Shown: positions 44,018-53,371, numbered from the stretch's first letter. The stretch: 64,000 nt of DNA from Turicimonas muris (GCF_002221595.1 NZ_NHMP01000005.1:62001-126000); one strand, 5' to 3'. Made by a program: numbers and translations. Notes: generated from the sequence alone by a model not told the origin.

Positions 44018-44117
44018 ATGCAGTCCTATCAAGAAAGAACTTAACGGCAGACCATAAGTTTTTTTAATAGTTCTCGTTTAACTTAGTTTATTTTAGTCGC
44101 TTTCCCATCTGCCTCGT

Positions 44118-44130
44118 ATCACAATGTGAT
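44118..44130. promoter_or_regulatory. LysR-type box upstream of aspartase 1
   Basis: ATCACAATGTGAT is a perfect 13-bp palindrome containing the T-N11-A layout of LysR sites. It lies midway in the 166-bp divergent interval, 54 bp from the aspartase start. Confidence 0.55.
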
Positions 44131-44183
44131 CATGGATTCAAACTCAAATATCCTCACCAAATATCAACCCAAAGGAAAAAACA

Positions 44184-45620
44184 ATGGCAACAAGAATTGA
44201 ACGAGATTGTCTCGGCGAAATGGAAATTCCTGATGATTTGTATTATGGCATTCAAACTACCCGTGTTATGGGAGTTTCGGGCGTTCTCGGAGAAAAAGTT
44301 ATCAAATATCCGTATCTTCACAGAGCTCTCACTCAAATGAAGAAAGCTGCCGCCTTAGCCAATGCGGAAATCGGGGCTCTCTCTCCTGAAATTGCCCAGG
44401 CTATTGCATGGGCTTGTGACCAAGTTCTCACCGGCAAGTATGACGATCAATTTCCTCTTGATATGTTCCAAGGTGGCGGTTATACCTGCGTCAACATGAA
44501 CATTAACGAGGTCGTCGGAAATTTGGCAAATGAGCATCTGACAGGTCATAAAGGCCAAGATAAAGTGCACCCAAATACTCATGTCAACATGGGCCAGTCA
44601 ACAAACGATGTCGTCACTTCAGCAGAACATCTCTGTATTTATCCGGCTTTGGATTTACTTGCTCCTGAACTCGACAAACTTGCTGACGCATTCCAGGGTA
44701 AAGCTGATGAATTTGCTGATGTCGTTAAAGTTGGAAGAACTTGTCTTCAAGATGCGGTTCCTCTTACACTCGGCCAAGAATTTGGCGGTTATGCTGAATT
44801 CTGCAGACGACAAGCCGCCAATATCCGCGGTCTTAGAGACGAGTGTTTTGAATTGATTGTTGGTGCCACTGCGGTAGGCACAGGTATGGGAGCAGCTCCT
44901 GGCTACCAAGAAGCTTTCTACAAACATCTTTCCGCACAGCTTGGCGAAAATGTCAGAAGTACAAAGAACCTCTTCGATGGAATGCAAAACGATGACTTCT
45001 GCGTAAAAGTCTCTGCTGCGGTTAAACAAGCGGCATGCGGTATTTCTAAAATTGCCAAAGACTTACGTATTATGAGCTCCGGTCCTCGTGCCGGCTTTGG
45101 CGAAATCACACTGCCGTCTCTTTCTCCGGGTTCTTCCATTATGCCGGGCAAGATCAATCCGATTCTTCCGGAACTAGTCTCTCAGGTTGCACAGCAAACC
45201 TGTGGCAATGATGTAGTCATCAGTATGGCTTTTGAGCAGGGCGAATTGGAAATCAGCGTCTGGGCACCTACTCTTTACAAGAACTTATTCGAATCCTTCG
45301 ACCTTCTTACTAAAGTCATTCCGCTGTTTATCGAAAAATGCATCAACGGTATTGAAGCAAATCGTGAACGCTGCCGTAAAGAAGCTAGAGAGACTATTGC
45401 TCTTTCTACCGTAGTCGCTGCAACTCTCGGCTATCCGGAAGGCGTTAAAGTTTCTCACTATGCTCAAGAGCACAACCTTGCCGTCGCGGACGCTGTGTTG
45501 GAAATGGGCATTATGACCAAAGAAGAAGCCGATCTGCTCTTGGATCCGGCACTCTTGGTAGATCCTGCCCGGATGTCTGAAGCAATCGCTAAGTGGAAGA
45601 AGCAAAAAGGAAAACTGTAA
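44184..45620 (+). CDS. aspA: Aspartate ammonia-lyase 1
   Basis: The 478-residue aspartase deaminates aspartate to fumarate. All three active-site regions are intact: GGGYTCVNMNINEV and HPNTHVNMGQSTND (region 1), GRTCLQDAVPLTLGQEFGGY (region 2) and the serine loop SPGSSIMPGKINPILPE (region 3). The C-terminal domain is complete. GGAAAA upstream and a strong terminator (45669) after it mark a single-gene unit under the divergent LysR. Confidence 0.92.
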   Translation: MATRIERDCLGEMEIPDDLYYGIQTTRVMGVSGVLGEKVIKYPYLHRALTQMKKAAALANAEIGALSPEIAQAIAWACDQVLTGKYDDQFPLDMFQGGGYTCVNMNINEVVGNLANEHLTGHKGQDKVHPNTHVNMGQSTNDVVTSAEHLCIYPALDLLAPELDKLADAFQGKADEFADVVKVGRTCLQDAVPLTLGQEFGGYAEFCRRQAANIRGLRDECFELIVGATAVGTGMGAAPGYQEAFYKHLSAQLGENVRSTKNLFDGMQNDDFCVKVSAAVKQAACGISKIAKDLRIMSSGPRAGFGEITLPSLSPGSSIMPGKINPILPELVSQVAQQTCGNDVVISMAFEQGELEISVWAPTLYKNLFESFDLLTKVIPLFIEKCINGIEANRERCRKEARETIALSTVVAATLGYPEGVKVSHYAQEHNLAVADAVLEMGIMTKEEADLLLDPALLVDPARMSEAIAKWKKQKGKL

Positions 45621-45668
45621 AAAAATTCCCTCCCTGAAGTTTTTGACTTATTTACATAAGTCCTCCAT

Positions 45669-45740
45669 CCTTCGAGAGCCCGATGAACTCTCGAAGGCTT
45701 TTTTATTTTCTGCTGCCTTGTCCCAAAGGCAGCAGATTTT
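45669..45740 (+). terminator. Tandem terminators after aspartase 1
   Basis: CCTTCGAGAG/CTCTCGAAGG (45669-45697) is followed by C and six Ts. A second stem TCTGCTGCCTT/AAGGCAGCAGA (45709-45736) ends in TTTT. The second lies at the 3' edge of the convergent cytochrome gene. Confidence 0.85.
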
Positions 45741-45743
45741 CAG

Positions 45744-46007
45744 CTACCGTTCTTGATGCCCTTTATGGCAAACGGAACATGGAACATCAGCGGTCTTCAG
45801 CGCAGAATGCTGAGGATTTGAAGTGCTTAACTTTTCTTTTCCTCCGTGGCATCCAATGCATTTGTTGTAATCGGCAAATGGCATTTGAGTATGACATCCT
45901 TCACAGCTCAGGCCTTTGAGCTGGTGATTCTGTGCAACAGGAGCCGCAAAGGCACAGACCGCAAAAACCAATGAAGAAATATAACATCCTAGTTTTAAAA
46001 AAGACAT
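45744..46007 (-). CDS. Small periplasmic trihaem cytochrome c
   Basis: An 87-residue secreted protein with a Sec signal (to about AFAAPV) and three CxxCH sites: CEGCH, CIGCH and CSVCH. It resembles the tetrahaem cytochrome at 21993 but stops after HKGHQER, where the fourth site would be expected. It starts 9 bp after the Tat FMN dehydrogenase gene and should take electrons from it. Confidence 0.85.
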   Translation of the reverse strand: MSFLKLGCYISSLVFAVCAFAAPVAQNHQLKGLSCEGCHTQMPFADYNKCIGCHGGKEKLSTSNPQHSALKTADVPCSVCHKGHQER

Positions 46008-46016
46008 AGTGCACTC

Positions 46017-47192
46017 CTAATCGGGAATGACTACCATATTGCGGTTAATATCTTTGACGGTTTGTGCACCGGTCAATACCATGGCAACGGCCAGTTCATT
46101 CTTGATCTTATTAGCAAACAGAGCTACGCCGTCAGCCAATCCGCCATGAGCCGCTCTAACAAAATGACGTCCTGCCAAAGTGCATTGAGCACCTAAACCA
46201 AGATATTTTTCAACATCGGTACCACGAGCAAGTGTTCCATCAACCATAATGAAGCAACGGCCATTCACTACATCTGCGATCTTCGGAAGAACAGCTGCTG
46301 TTCCCGGGGTATCAGCGAGTGTTCTGCCGCCGTGATTGGAAACTACGATACCGGCAGCCCCAGCTTTAACGCACAACTCTGCTTCATCCGGGGTCATAAT
46401 GCCTTTGAACAATAACGGAAGCTTAGAAGCTTTAACGAGTTCTTTGAGTTGTTCAAATGTCTTTGGTTCAACGGTCTGTCCTTTTGTTGCACGAGACGCG
46501 CGGCCAGCACTGTCCAAATCAATAGTCAAAGCAATGATGCCGGCCTGTTCAGCCAATCTCATTCTCTCGATGATATCTTTCTGCAGTCTTGGCTTTAATC
46601 CGACAATGGCTTTGTAACCGTGTTCTTTCAAAGTTTGGAGACGTTTTTCGTAGACATCCAGCGGGTCACCGATTCCATCAGCAACAGCACCCAATGTACC
46701 GGCTTGGTTGCATCCGCCGCAAATAGCATTCACAAATTCCGCTTCAGTTAACTTTCCACCCATGTTATAAGTCGTGCCTCCTGTCGGAGCTGCGATAACC
46801 GGCATAGAAATTTTGGTACCGAAAAAGTCAATAGAGGTATCTGGAACATGAACGCCGTGCACAACACGTGAATTCAATTGGACTGCGGCCAAAGAATCGT
46901 AGTTGGCTTGGAATCCGCGAGAAGCCCCCATACCTCCGAAACCAGGTACTTGACCTACGCAAGGTCCTCTGCCGTTGCATTCCGGACAGACATAGCAACG
47001 CGGGATCATCATTTCACGTGCACGATTACGAACTTCTTCATAAGTCATCTTTCTGGTCAACGGACGAATCTGTGAAGTCTTTTCTTGAGCTGCCGCGACA
47101 GTACCTACTCCTGCCAGAGCGGATGTTGCAAGAGAAGCTACAGAACCTTTGAGGATTGTACGACGTGTAATGAAAACGTTTTTTTCTTCCAT
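46017..47192 (-). CDS. Tat-exported FMN-dependent alpha-hydroxyacid dehydrogenase
   Basis: A 391-residue TIM-barrel flavoprotein. A Tat signal (ITRRTILKGSVASLATSALAG) sends it to the periplasm. FMN/substrate motifs are MPVIAAPTGGTTYN, LPLLFKGIMTPDEAELCVKAG (with the FMN-binding Lys) and GIVVSNHGGRTLADTPG, which holds the catalytic His and Arg. An N-terminal cysteine group CYVCPECNGRGPC is seen in the lactate-oxidase-like branch of the family. AAGGAG before ATG 47192 fixes the start. Most family members are cytoplasmic or membrane-bound; export plus a linked cytochrome (45744) points to a periplasmic hydroxyacid oxidation or the reverse reduction. Confidence 0.87.
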   Translation of the reverse strand: MEEKNVFITRRTILKGSVASLATSALAGVGTVAAAQEKTSQIRPLTRKMTYEEVRNRAREMMIPRCYVCPECNGRGPCVGQVPGFGGMGASRGFQANYDSLAAVQLNSRVVHGVHVPDTSIDFFGTKISMPVIAAPTGGTTYNMGGKLTEAEFVNAICGGCNQAGTLGAVADGIGDPLDVYEKRLQTLKEHGYKAIVGLKPRLQKDIIERMRLAEQAGIIALTIDLDSAGRASRATKGQTVEPKTFEQLKELVKASKLPLLFKGIMTPDEAELCVKAGAAGIVVSNHGGRTLADTPGTAAVLPKIADVVNGRCFIMVDGTLARGTDVEKYLGLGAQCTLAGRHFVRAAHGGLADGVALFANKIKNELAVAMVLTGAQTVKDINRNMVVIPD

Positions 47193-47238
47193 AATATTCT
47201 CCTTGGTTATGAACATCTTAATAATAAATTAAAACATA

Positions 47239-47372
47239 TTATGAAGTAAAGTACATATTTTCCATTATCATAAAGGAATATTGTGTTCATACAAAATGAT
47301 TTAATCAAAAAATTTCCATTACAAAATCTTGTTATTAAACATCGGAGGCCAAAGTTATGAAGTAAAATACAT
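47239..47372. promoter_or_regulatory. Two copies of an 18-bp operator-like repeat in the divergent region
   Basis: TTATGAAGTAAAGTACAT (47239-47256) and TTATGAAGTAAAATACAT (47355-47372) differ by one base and lie 116 bp apart, one close to each divergent gene. Each contains an imperfect dyad ATGaagT-AA-AgtaCAT. They are likely sites of the ModE-like regulator at 47397, possibly with DNA looping. Confidence 0.65.
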
Positions 47373-47396
47373 TTCTCTCCTCTGAGGTTTTTACAA

Positions 47397-48470
47397 ATGA
47401 CTCCGATCAAAGTAAGACTTAATTTCTCCTTGTTTAAGAAAGAGCAAAACTCCAAACTAGTGTTAAGCAACCCTCTCTTAGACTTACTCGACGCTGTTAA
47501 GCGAACGGGTTCGTTAACCGCAGCTTCTAAAGAATTAGGTTACTCATATCGTCATCTCTGGAATGAAGTCAAAGAATGGGAGAAAGAACTCGGAGCCGAT
47601 CTCTTGGTTAGCGGGAGAGGAAAGAACGGAGAATTAACGCCTTTTGCAGAAAGACTCCTGTGGGCGAATAAAGAAGTTCAAGCCAAATATCACAAACAGC
47701 TTTTAGATTTGAAAGCGGGCATAGCACAAACGTTCTCCAGAGCTATCAAGGAGACCTGGGATCCAATCCAGATTTCCGGCTGCCCGGATATGGCAATAGA
47801 CATTCTCCGCCAAATCGCCGTTGACAAAGGAGAAGACCTTGAAGTTAATTTCAGTTCCAGTCTTGAGGGGCTGAAAAGCTTGAATAATCATGAGTGCGAT
47901 ATTGCCGGTTTTAACTTTCCTCTTTCCTCCGGAAGGGACAGCCAAGCATGCAAAATCTTTTCGCCTTATCTGAACCCTGAGAGCATGGCCGTAATTACGT
48001 TTGCAACTCGCCTCCAAGGGCTCGCCGTACCAAAAGGCAACCCAAAAAAGATCTATTCCATCATGGATATTGCCTTCAAAAAAGCTAAATTTATCAACCG
48101 CAAGGAAGGAACTGGTACGCGCCTTCTCTTTGACAAGCTTTTACAGGCCTCAGGCCTTTCCTCCTCTGATATCTTCGGATACGATAATTACTCGGCGTCC
48201 ACCTCCATGTCGGCAGTTGCCATCGCTTCGAACCGAGCTGATGCTGGAATCTGCACCGCTAATATCGCTGAAGAGTCCCACTTAGATTTCATACCGCTGG
48301 CGAAAGAAATCTATTACCTTGCCTGCACAAAAGAATTTTTAGCCTCTCAAAAAGGAACTGATTTCTTATCTTTTTTAAAAGACATTGATTGGGAGCCATA
48401 CTCGAAGCAGCTGCAGGGCTATGACTTTTCCCACGTCGGAGAAATTCTCAGTCCGGAAGAAATTTTTTAA
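47397..48470 (+). CDS. One-component regulator: ModE-like helix-turn-helix fused to a periplasmic-binding-type domain
   Basis: In this 357-residue protein, residues about 25-100 form a ModE/LysR-like winged helix (LLDAVKRTGSLTAASKELGYSYRHLWNEVKEWE). Residues about 125-345 form a substrate-binding domain like those of molybdate/tungstate or MoeA-linked regulators (EGTGTRLLFDKLL, FGYDNYSASTSMSAVAIASNRADAGI). Such proteins sense a small ligand directly. It is divergent from the FMN dehydrogenase and shares the 18-bp repeats with it. The ligand is unknown; a hydroxyacid or an oxyanion are both possible. Confidence 0.8.
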   Translation: MTPIKVRLNFSLFKKEQNSKLVLSNPLLDLLDAVKRTGSLTAASKELGYSYRHLWNEVKEWEKELGADLLVSGRGKNGELTPFAERLLWANKEVQAKYHKQLLDLKAGIAQTFSRAIKETWDPIQISGCPDMAIDILRQIAVDKGEDLEVNFSSSLEGLKSLNNHECDIAGFNFPLSSGRDSQACKIFSPYLNPESMAVITFATRLQGLAVPKGNPKKIYSIMDIAFKKAKFINRKEGTGTRLLFDKLLQASGLSSSDIFGYDNYSASTSMSAVAIASNRADAGICTANIAEESHLDFIPLAKEIYYLACTKEFLASQKGTDFLSFLKDIDWEPYSKQLQGYDFSHVGEILSPEEIF

Positions 48471-48701
48471 TAAGATGTCAACAAAAAACAGAAAATTTTT
48501 ATTTCGCTCGAGCATAATTCCGAGCTGCAGGATCACTAGATCGCGATGTTGAAATCCACTCTCATGGGCATCTGCTACTAGGCATTACCCGCACTTAAAC
48601 CAACAATTACCCTAAATAATGATAAAACTTAGATAAAGTCTTTCAGTATTTACTATCCCGTAGAAACGGGATTATGTAATGGCCCAATTAGGAGTGAACA
48701 A

Positions 48702-49682
48702 ATGACTGTAGATTCGGGGCTGGATATTGGCTGTCTAAGAATATTTCTTGAGACCGCAAAAGACTGCAACATGAGTCGAGCAGCACAGACGCTCGGTGTC
48801 TCTCAACCTGCGGTCTCTGCTTCCATCAAAAAAATTGAAACCATACTTGGTACTAGTGTTTTTGATAGGAATACCCGCCCTATTCAACTTACCACAGCAG
48901 GACGAATGCTGTGGAATCGTGGTTCGTATCTTTTAGAACAATTTGATTGCCTGACCCCATCAATTAAAAGCTCCCTTGTCTGTCATAAGGTTGATTTGAG
49001 AATGGGATGCTCAGACTGCATGAGCTTTGCTCTTAGCCCTAGCCTAATGAATGCTGCCTTGGAATTCACCAAGAATCTAAGCGTTAAAACCGGAAGCACA
49101 CCTACTATTTCACAGATGCTTTCCTGCAATCAGATTGATATTGCATTAGCCTCCGACTCCATGATTGGAGTAGAAAACGTTCAAGCGCTTCCACTTTTGA
49201 CTGAAGAATTCCTCTTTGTGGTTCCCAAAGACATACTAGCGTGCCCAAGTCCTTGCTACAAAGAAATTTACGAAAAACTGTCCCATCTTCCTTACCTACG
49301 GTTTGGCAAAGAAACTTTCGATTTTGTTCAGTCCGAAAGAATCTATCGAGGACTTCATTTCAAAGATGTGCAGCGCATCGAAGTTGACACAAACAAAGCC
49401 ATGATGTCCCTCATTTCCAACAGAAGAGGATGGTGCATTTTGCCCCCGTTGAGCATATGGATGGGAAAAGAATTCTCTAGCAATGTCAGTTTTTTCAAAT
49501 TCAATGTAGAAGCTACACGTCGTTACTTTGTTCTTTATCAGTCACATGGATATGCCTCAATCGCAGAAAGAATCAGAAAGGTATCTATAGAACTCTTTAA
49601 AAAAGAAATATTCCCGCAAATTGCTAAAGAGTGGCCGGAATTGTTAAAGCACATCCATCTTAATGATGATTGCGCCAGTTGA
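48702..49682 (+). CDS. LysR-type regulator
   Basis: A 326-residue LTTR with HTH FLETAKDCNMSRAAQTLGVSQPAVSASIKKIE and the usual effector domain. It closely resembles the regulator at 43055 (RMGCSD, GSTP, LLTEEFLFVVP are shared patterns), so the two are probably paralogues. AGGAG lies 8 nt before ATG 48702. It has no divergent target gene of its own: the ModE-like gene is upstream on the same strand, and the next LysR gene is convergent. Its target may be elsewhere. Confidence 0.88.
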   Translation: MTVDSGLDIGCLRIFLETAKDCNMSRAAQTLGVSQPAVSASIKKIETILGTSVFDRNTRPIQLTTAGRMLWNRGSYLLEQFDCLTPSIKSSLVCHKVDLRMGCSDCMSFALSPSLMNAALEFTKNLSVKTGSTPTISQMLSCNQIDIALASDSMIGVENVQALPLLTEEFLFVVPKDILACPSPCYKEIYEKLSHLPYLRFGKETFDFVQSERIYRGLHFKDVQRIEVDTNKAMMSLISNRRGWCILPPLSIWMGKEFSSNVSFFKFNVEATRRYFVLYQSHGYASIAERIRKVSIELFKKEIFPQIAKEWPELLKHIHLNDDCAS

Positions 49683-49707
49683 GCCCGCAACGCTCAAGCA
49701 CACTTAA

Positions 49708-50673
49708 TCAATGAGACAGGAGATGGATAAACGATGATAGACCCGGAACAATTTTGTCCATCTTTGGCATGAGATTATGCTGAATTGCCTTCTTTGCCGC
49801 TGTATGAACCACCGTTCTCATCCGATTGCTGGCTCCACACTTTCCAATAATCCAGGACTGTCTTCGCATCTGACGGCCGGGAATAGTGAAAAAATCCACG
49901 CCTTGAATAAAATGGCCTGAGGTCCATAAATTTGTGGGTGTGACAATCGACCATCCGTCAAGTTCTACTACGAGTCCCACTAAGAGATAGCTAGTGGACA
50001 CAGCAGTTTGGACTCTTGCATGCATTCCGATTGAGCGGAGAATCCTATCAACCTGAATTCGATCTGAACTTTGCTTGTTATATTCGATCAATGGATGAGA
50101 AAAGGCAAACTGCTGGAATTCATTAAGAGAGGTAAAAGTTTTCGTCCCTTTTTTCACAATTATTAGAAAGTCCTCTTCCAACAAATCCAGTCTCTCGAAA
50201 CTATTGTTTTCGAAAAGTCCCTCAGGGGAAAGAAGGATATCGATCTTATCTGCCTGAAGGGCTCTGCTCATTGGATAAGTTAAGCCTGACTGAACTTCCA
50301 GCTCATGAGTTTTTTCTTTTAAATCGCTAATCAGCCATGGTCCGTAAGATCCGGCTGCAGATTCACTTAGGCCGAGACGTAAAGAACTTAAGTTTTTGCT
50401 TTCATCTTGGATTTCATCGTACAAAGATTCCGAAAGCCGCATCAGCTCCTGGCCTTGAGAATAGAGGCGGCGCCCTGGCCCTGTAAGAGTCATCGGACGA
50501 GAATCACGTTCAAATAATTTAACTTTTAAATGTTCTTCTAAGGCTTTGATGCTCTGGCTGACAGCCGAGGGTGTCTGATTCAACCTATGCGCTGCTTCTT
50601 TCAAGTACCGAACTTCTGAAACTATTAAAAAGACTCTTAATAAGTCAGTTTCAATCCATTTTTTTTCAGTCAT
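49708..50673 (-). CDS. LysR-type regulator, divergent from aspartase 2
   Basis: A 321-residue LTTR. HTH LIVSEVRYLKEAAHRLNQTPSAVSQSIKALEEHL lies at the N-terminus, then KLFERDSRPMTLTGPG, with an ordinary effector domain. It is divergent from aspA at 50812 with 138 bp between. A short GAAT-CAT-ATTC dyad (50754-50764) is the only operator candidate I see there. No ribosome site is obvious. Confidence 0.88.
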   Translation of the reverse strand: MTEKKWIETDLLRVFLIVSEVRYLKEAAHRLNQTPSAVSQSIKALEEHLKVKLFERDSRPMTLTGPGRRLYSQGQELMRLSESLYDEIQDESKNLSSLRLGLSESAAGSYGPWLISDLKEKTHELEVQSGLTYPMSRALQADKIDILLSPEGLFENNSFERLDLLEEDFLIIVKKGTKTFTSLNEFQQFAFSHPLIEYNKQSSDRIQVDRILRSIGMHARVQTAVSTSYLLVGLVVELDGWSIVTPTNLWTSGHFIQGVDFFTIPGRQMRRQSWIIGKCGASNRMRTVVHTAAKKAIQHNLMPKMDKIVPGLSSFIHLLSH

Positions 50674-50811
50674 AAGCGAGGCTAAGTTAAGGAAAACTGA
50701 ATCTTCTTTATTGTATTTCTCATTTTAATCGACCTATAAAAAGAGTTCTGACAGAATCATATTCAAGAAAGATTTTTATGCTTACTCCCTCAAATCCTAA
50801 GGAGAAAATAA

Positions 50812-52251
50812 ATGACAAACTTCAGAACTGAAAAAGATTGTCTCGGTGAAATGCAGATCCCAGACAGCGACTACTACGGCATCCAGACTCATCGCATGGA
50901 AAAAGTTTCCGGCTGTGCAGGCCTTCCTGTCATTTTCTATCCTGATATGCATTATGCGTTAGCTCAAATCAAGAAAGCAGCAGCCAAAGCAAACGGCCGC
51001 ATTGGTGCCATGCCTCAGGAAGTTGCAGACGCAATCGTCCAGGCCTGTGACGAGGTTTTGACCGGAAAGTACAATGATCAATTCCCGCTTGATATGTGGC
51101 AAGGCGGTGGCTATACCTGCGTTAACATGAACGTTAATGAAGTTGTTAGCAACCGTGCAAATGAAATCCTTACAGGCGAAAAAGGCACTTCCAAGGTGCA
51201 TCCGAATACGCATGTGAACATGGGACAGTCCACCAACGACACCATTCCTTCTGCCACACACCTCGGAATGATCGGCCGTGTAGACAAAATGATCTGCGAA
51301 CTAACCAAGCTTGCAAAATCCTTCAGAAACAAGCAGGAAGAATTCAAAGATATCGTTAAAGTCGGCCGTACATGCTGGCAAGACGCTCTTCCTTTAACCC
51401 TCGGTCAAGAATTCGGCGGATTCGCATCCGTTACAGAACGCTTGGTTAGAAAACTCCAACATCTCCGTCCCGGCTGCTTCGAAATCGTTATGGGCGGAAG
51501 TGCTGTTGGTACAGGATTCAGTGCTGCACCAGGCTACAAAGAAACTATCTATGAAGAGCTAACCAAACAATACGGTGAAAAAGTTTCTCCGATGGAAGAT
51601 CTCTTCGACGGATTCCAGAATCCTGACTTCATCGTAGAAATGTCCGGTACCGTCAAAGAAGTTGCCATGACCTTATCTAAGATCTGCAAAGACTTACGTC
51701 TTATGAGCTCTGGTCCAAGATCCGGATTCATGGAAATCCAACTGCCGGCTCTCTCCCCTGGATCTTCCATTATGCCGGGTAAGATAAACCCAACGGTCCC
51801 GGAAATGGTTATTCAGATTTCTCACCAGGTTGTCGGCAACGATGTTGCTATAGCGATGGCTTACGATGAAGGCGAACTCGACCTTAACGTTTGGGATGCA
51901 ACCTTCTACAAGTGCTTATTCGAAAGCTTCCAATTAGTCAACTCTGAAATTGAAATCTTGCGTGTTCATTGTGTAGACGGCATCAAAGCTAACGCTGCAA
52001 GATGCGCCCAGGAAGCCAATTCTTCTATCGCCCTCTCCACAGTTGTAGCTACAGCGTTGGGCTATCCGATGGGCGTGAAAGTTGCTCATTATTGTGAAGC
52101 TAATAATAAGACAGTTAAGGAAGCCGTTATTGAAATGGGTCTGATGACTGAAGAAGAAGCGCAGAAGCTGGTTGATCCAATGCTGATGACAAATCCTCAT
52201 GCAATGGCACCTGTCGTTGACGCCTTCAAGAAAGAAAAGCACGTTATTTAA
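50812..52251 (+). CDS. aspA: Aspartate ammonia-lyase 2
   Basis: A 479-residue aspartase with all catalytic regions: GGGYTCVNMNVNEV, HPNTHVNMGQSTND, GRTCWQDALPLTLGQEF and SPGSSIMPGKINPTVPE. It is a clear paralogue of the gene at 44184, with differences spread over the whole length. AAGGAG is 8-9 nt upstream of the ATG. It has its own divergent LysR and a strong terminator, so the two aspartases are probably controlled by different signals or act on different substrates. Confidence 0.92.
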   Translation: MTNFRTEKDCLGEMQIPDSDYYGIQTHRMEKVSGCAGLPVIFYPDMHYALAQIKKAAAKANGRIGAMPQEVADAIVQACDEVLTGKYNDQFPLDMWQGGGYTCVNMNVNEVVSNRANEILTGEKGTSKVHPNTHVNMGQSTNDTIPSATHLGMIGRVDKMICELTKLAKSFRNKQEEFKDIVKVGRTCWQDALPLTLGQEFGGFASVTERLVRKLQHLRPGCFEIVMGGSAVGTGFSAAPGYKETIYEELTKQYGEKVSPMEDLFDGFQNPDFIVEMSGTVKEVAMTLSKICKDLRLMSSGPRSGFMEIQLPALSPGSSIMPGKINPTVPEMVIQISHQVVGNDVAIAMAYDEGELDLNVWDATFYKCLFESFQLVNSEIEILRVHCVDGIKANAARCAQEANSSIALSTVVATALGYPMGVKVAHYCEANNKTVKEAVIEMGLMTEEEAQKLVDPMLMTNPHAMAPVVDAFKKEKHVI

Positions 52252-52317
52252 TTTTTAGAAAAACTCCTTTCTTCCTGTTTTTTTATTCCAGCTTTTTGAA
52301 ATCCATAAAGAAGCTCC

Positions 52318-52351
52318 AGCCTCGGTCCTGAAGCCCGAGGCTCTTTTTTTT
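52318..52351 (+). terminator. Terminator after aspartase 2
   Basis: AGCCTCGG (52318-52325) pairs with CCGAGGCT (52335-52342), then C and eight Ts. Confidence 0.9.
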
Positions 52352-52358
52352 CTTTGTC

Positions 52359-53339
52359 TCACTCTGCAAATAAATACTCGCTTGAAATCCAAGGGATTAT
52401 CGGACAAAGTTCGGCTTTAATCTTCTCTTGCATAAGATGGATAAGAAGGTTCTTCACGGTCCCCAACAATTCTTTGTCAAAGCTATTTCTCGAGACTAAA
52501 AAGACTTTCCGCCGTGATATCGGAGAGGGTGCTTTTACTATGGTCACCTCTCCCAAACCAACCAGTGACGAAACAGCATAGGGCTGAACGAGTCCCCAAC
52601 CCAATCCGGCCTTTACGAATTTCAAGATCATATTGGTATCCTCGACTTTATAGCGCGTGGAGAACCGAAGAGAGAGACGATCAAAAAACGTTGAGATTAT
52701 TCTGTTGTTTGCCGTATTTTTCCCATACTGAACGAACGAGAGTTCCAGTTTGCTTAACACTTGCCAAGTTAGAGGAGAAGGAATTTCAAAGCCTCTAGGG
52801 AAAATAAGTACCCATGGCTCTTCAAATAAAAAATCCCAGGCAAGAGAATCGTCAGAAAGTACTGGAGAGGAAAGAACCCCGAGTTCTATCTCACGGTTAA
52901 GGAGGGCAAAGAAAAGACGATCCGAGGGACCGGTTTTGATTTCCAACTCATTGATGTCCTGAGACAACCCCTTGGCCACATCCGCACCTATGAAAGAACC
53001 TACAGATTCCAACATTCCAAGTTTCAAAAAAGGTTTTGTCTGACCTTTGTTTTTTAGCTGATGTAAAAGGGCCCCCAATTCTTGTGTACCTTTTTCTAAA
53101 CCCGCAAGCAATAGCCTTCCTTCATGTGTCAGTCGTAACGGACGGGCGTCTCTTTCAAAAAGTCTGAAGCCCAGTTTCTTTTCAAAGCTTTTAATCGACT
53201 GAGAAATTGATGACTGAGAGACATGAAGACGCTGGGCAGTAGAAGAAAAAGAGCGCGAGCTTGCCGCTTCTAGAAAAATTGCAGCATTCCTTGTTAACAG
53301 AGAATCCTCTAGGAGCGAATCGTTTTCCATAGCTATCAT
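52359..53339 (-). CDS. LysR-type regulator, divergent from the ureohydrolase
   Basis: A 326-residue LTTR with HTH FLEAASSRSFSSTAQRLHVSQSSISQSIKSFEKKLG and FERDARPLRLTHEGRLLL. It is divergent from the agmatinase-family gene at 53444; a perfect 15-bp palindrome lies between them. ATG 53330 is an alternative start. Confidence 0.9.
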   Translation of the reverse strand: MIAMENDSLLEDSLLTRNAAIFLEAASSRSFSSTAQRLHVSQSSISQSIKSFEKKLGFRLFERDARPLRLTHEGRLLLAGLEKGTQELGALLHQLKNKGQTKPFLKLGMLESVGSFIGADVAKGLSQDINELEIKTGPSDRLFFALLNREIELGVLSSPVLSDDSLAWDFLFEEPWVLIFPRGFEIPSPLTWQVLSKLELSFVQYGKNTANNRIISTFFDRLSLRFSTRYKVEDTNMILKFVKAGLGWGLVQPYAVSSLVGLGEVTIVKAPSPISRRKVFLVSRNSFDKELLGTVKNLLIHLMQEKIKAELCPIIPWISSEYLFAE

Positions 53340-53356
53340 AAGTAAACGCTAATACT

Positions 53357-53371
53357 ATTAATTAAATTAAT
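53357..53371. promoter_or_regulatory. LysR-type box upstream of the ureohydrolase gene
   Basis: ATTAATTAAATTAAT is a perfect 15-bp palindrome, T-N11-A compatible, 18 bp from the LysR start and 73 bp from the ureohydrolase start. Confidence 0.5.
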
